Virus record (IMG/VR): IMGVR_UViG_3300046810_000362
Coordinates: 1 to 50,949 of that record
Source: a virus
DNA: 50,949 bases
Reading direction: 5' to 3' (one strand)
Under the pieces are notes generated by a model, which saw only the letters and a list, made by a program, of their open reading frames with translations, had not been told where the DNA came from and did not search any database. Positions 50,500 through 50,949 of this stretch are shown one piece after another. Both the position numbers and the translations under genes were made by a program. The first letter of the stretch is position 1; each line of letters begins with the position of its first letter.

Positions 50500-50949
50500 C
50501 AGGGCGCGCCATCGGGCGCGCTCCCGACGGATCGTCCACTCTCCAGGGCGCGCCCGATGGCGCGCCCTTCGTCATGTCCGGGCGCGCCTGGACGCGCGGC
50601 CGTGCGCGCGGGAACAGCGCGGTCCTCGGCGCGCGGCCGAAGATCGGCGCGCGCTCGCGCGGCCTTCCGCGCCGCTGGGCGCGCGCCCTCGAGCGGTGGA
50701 TGGCGCACGGCGAAGCGAGCCGGCCGGAGCCGCGCGGTCTTGGTCGAGGACGTCGCAGGGGCCGCGCCCGACGAGCCGCGCGGCGTCCGGGCGCGCGGCG
50801 CGCCACCAGAGATGTGCAGGTCAAAGACGCGCGCCATGGCGCGCTTGCTGTGGCGCGCCTGCGCGCGGGGGCCTCGGCGCGGGCGCGCGGCACGGCCGAT
50901 CCAGGCGCGCGCGCGATCGTCGGGAGGGGCGCGCCGCGCGGCGCGGAGG
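50500..50949. repeat. GCGCGC-rich non-coding terminal stretch
   Basis: About 19 occurrences of GCGCGC (mostly as GGCGCGCC or GCGCGCGG) are spaced irregularly over 450 bases, separated by short ordinary sequence. No convincing gene is present; open frames on the minus strand are compositional. The array continues to the last base of the window. Confidence 0.7.
50501..50568. terminator. 20-bp perfect inverted repeat after the last gene
   Basis: Arms 50501-50520 and 50549-50568 are perfectly complementary, with a 28-base loop, starting one base after the stop at 50499. It would be a very stable hairpin and probably terminates transcription. It also carries four of the GCGCGC words that fill the rest of the window. 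Confidence 0.65.

Noticed and set aside
50375-50893. Minus-strand open frames over the GCGCGC array
   Set aside because: Arg/Ala/Pro-only translations produced by base composition; no ribosome site or family feature.
1-50949. CRISPR arrays, insertion sequences, integrase and attachment sites
   Set aside because: No regularly spaced repeats, transposase, recombinase or tRNA-derived direct repeats were seen.

Overview
The window is very GC-rich, uses many GTG starts and G/C-ending codons, and carries a nearly complete head and tail gene set for a long-tailed phage (siphovirus) with an HK97-type capsid. Gene families and base composition point to a Streptomyces phage or prophage. The families are assigned by reading the translated sequence; no database search was possible.

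Layout. 1-450: the end of one gene, a 74-residue protein of unknown function, and two strong hairpins. 456-4408, minus strand: a zinc-ribbon protein (DUF6300-like) and a full-length replicative DNA polymerase III alpha subunit (dnaE), an apparent host-like replication cassette. 4637-8615, plus strand: a Cys/His protein, a membrane protein, a portal protein fused to a MuF-type head domain, a staphylococcal-nuclease-like protein and a two-helix membrane protein. 8688-22241: one reading frame of 4,517 codons, more than a quarter of the window, built from repeated beta modules, helical modules and acidic linkers and ending in a zincin-like domain that lacks the catalytic Glu. 22252-29991: small proteins (one resembling ribosome modulation factor), a prohead protease fused to a Nudix hydrolase, the major capsid protein, a small HTH-like protein, a metallophosphoesterase, a GP88-type Cys-motif protein and an Ig-like (IPT/TIG) decoration candidate. 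30147-35486: head-tail connectors, a poly-gamma-glutamate-hydrolase-like enzyme, a gp10-like protein carrying a second MuF motif, the tail terminator, the major tail protein and the G/GT tail-assembly chaperones with a GGGAAAG -1 frameshift. 35479-48420: tape measure, distal and baseplate-like tail proteins and a 1,713-residue modular fibre. 48526-49338: two membrane proteins (holin-like). 49693-50499: a helical protein of unknown function, then about 450 bases packed with GCGCGC words.

The plus-strand block is divided by a recurring two-box intergenic element: GCGAC-N-C-(T/A)-A-(A/G)-(C/G), about 13 bases, then CAnnnT. I count 14 copies, two of them degenerate. Where the second box lies 6-7 bases before a start codon, no Shine-Dalgarno sequence precedes that start. 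The simplest reading is a phage promoter family, several members of which make leaderless mRNA. At some junctions the promoter is paired with a terminator-like hairpin, or with a hairpin that would mask the ribosome site only in read-through transcripts. A second repeat, a perfect 18-bp palindrome with a conserved flank, occurs three times around the protease-capsid block.

No terminase, endolysin, integrase or repressor was recognised here. They may lie outside the window.
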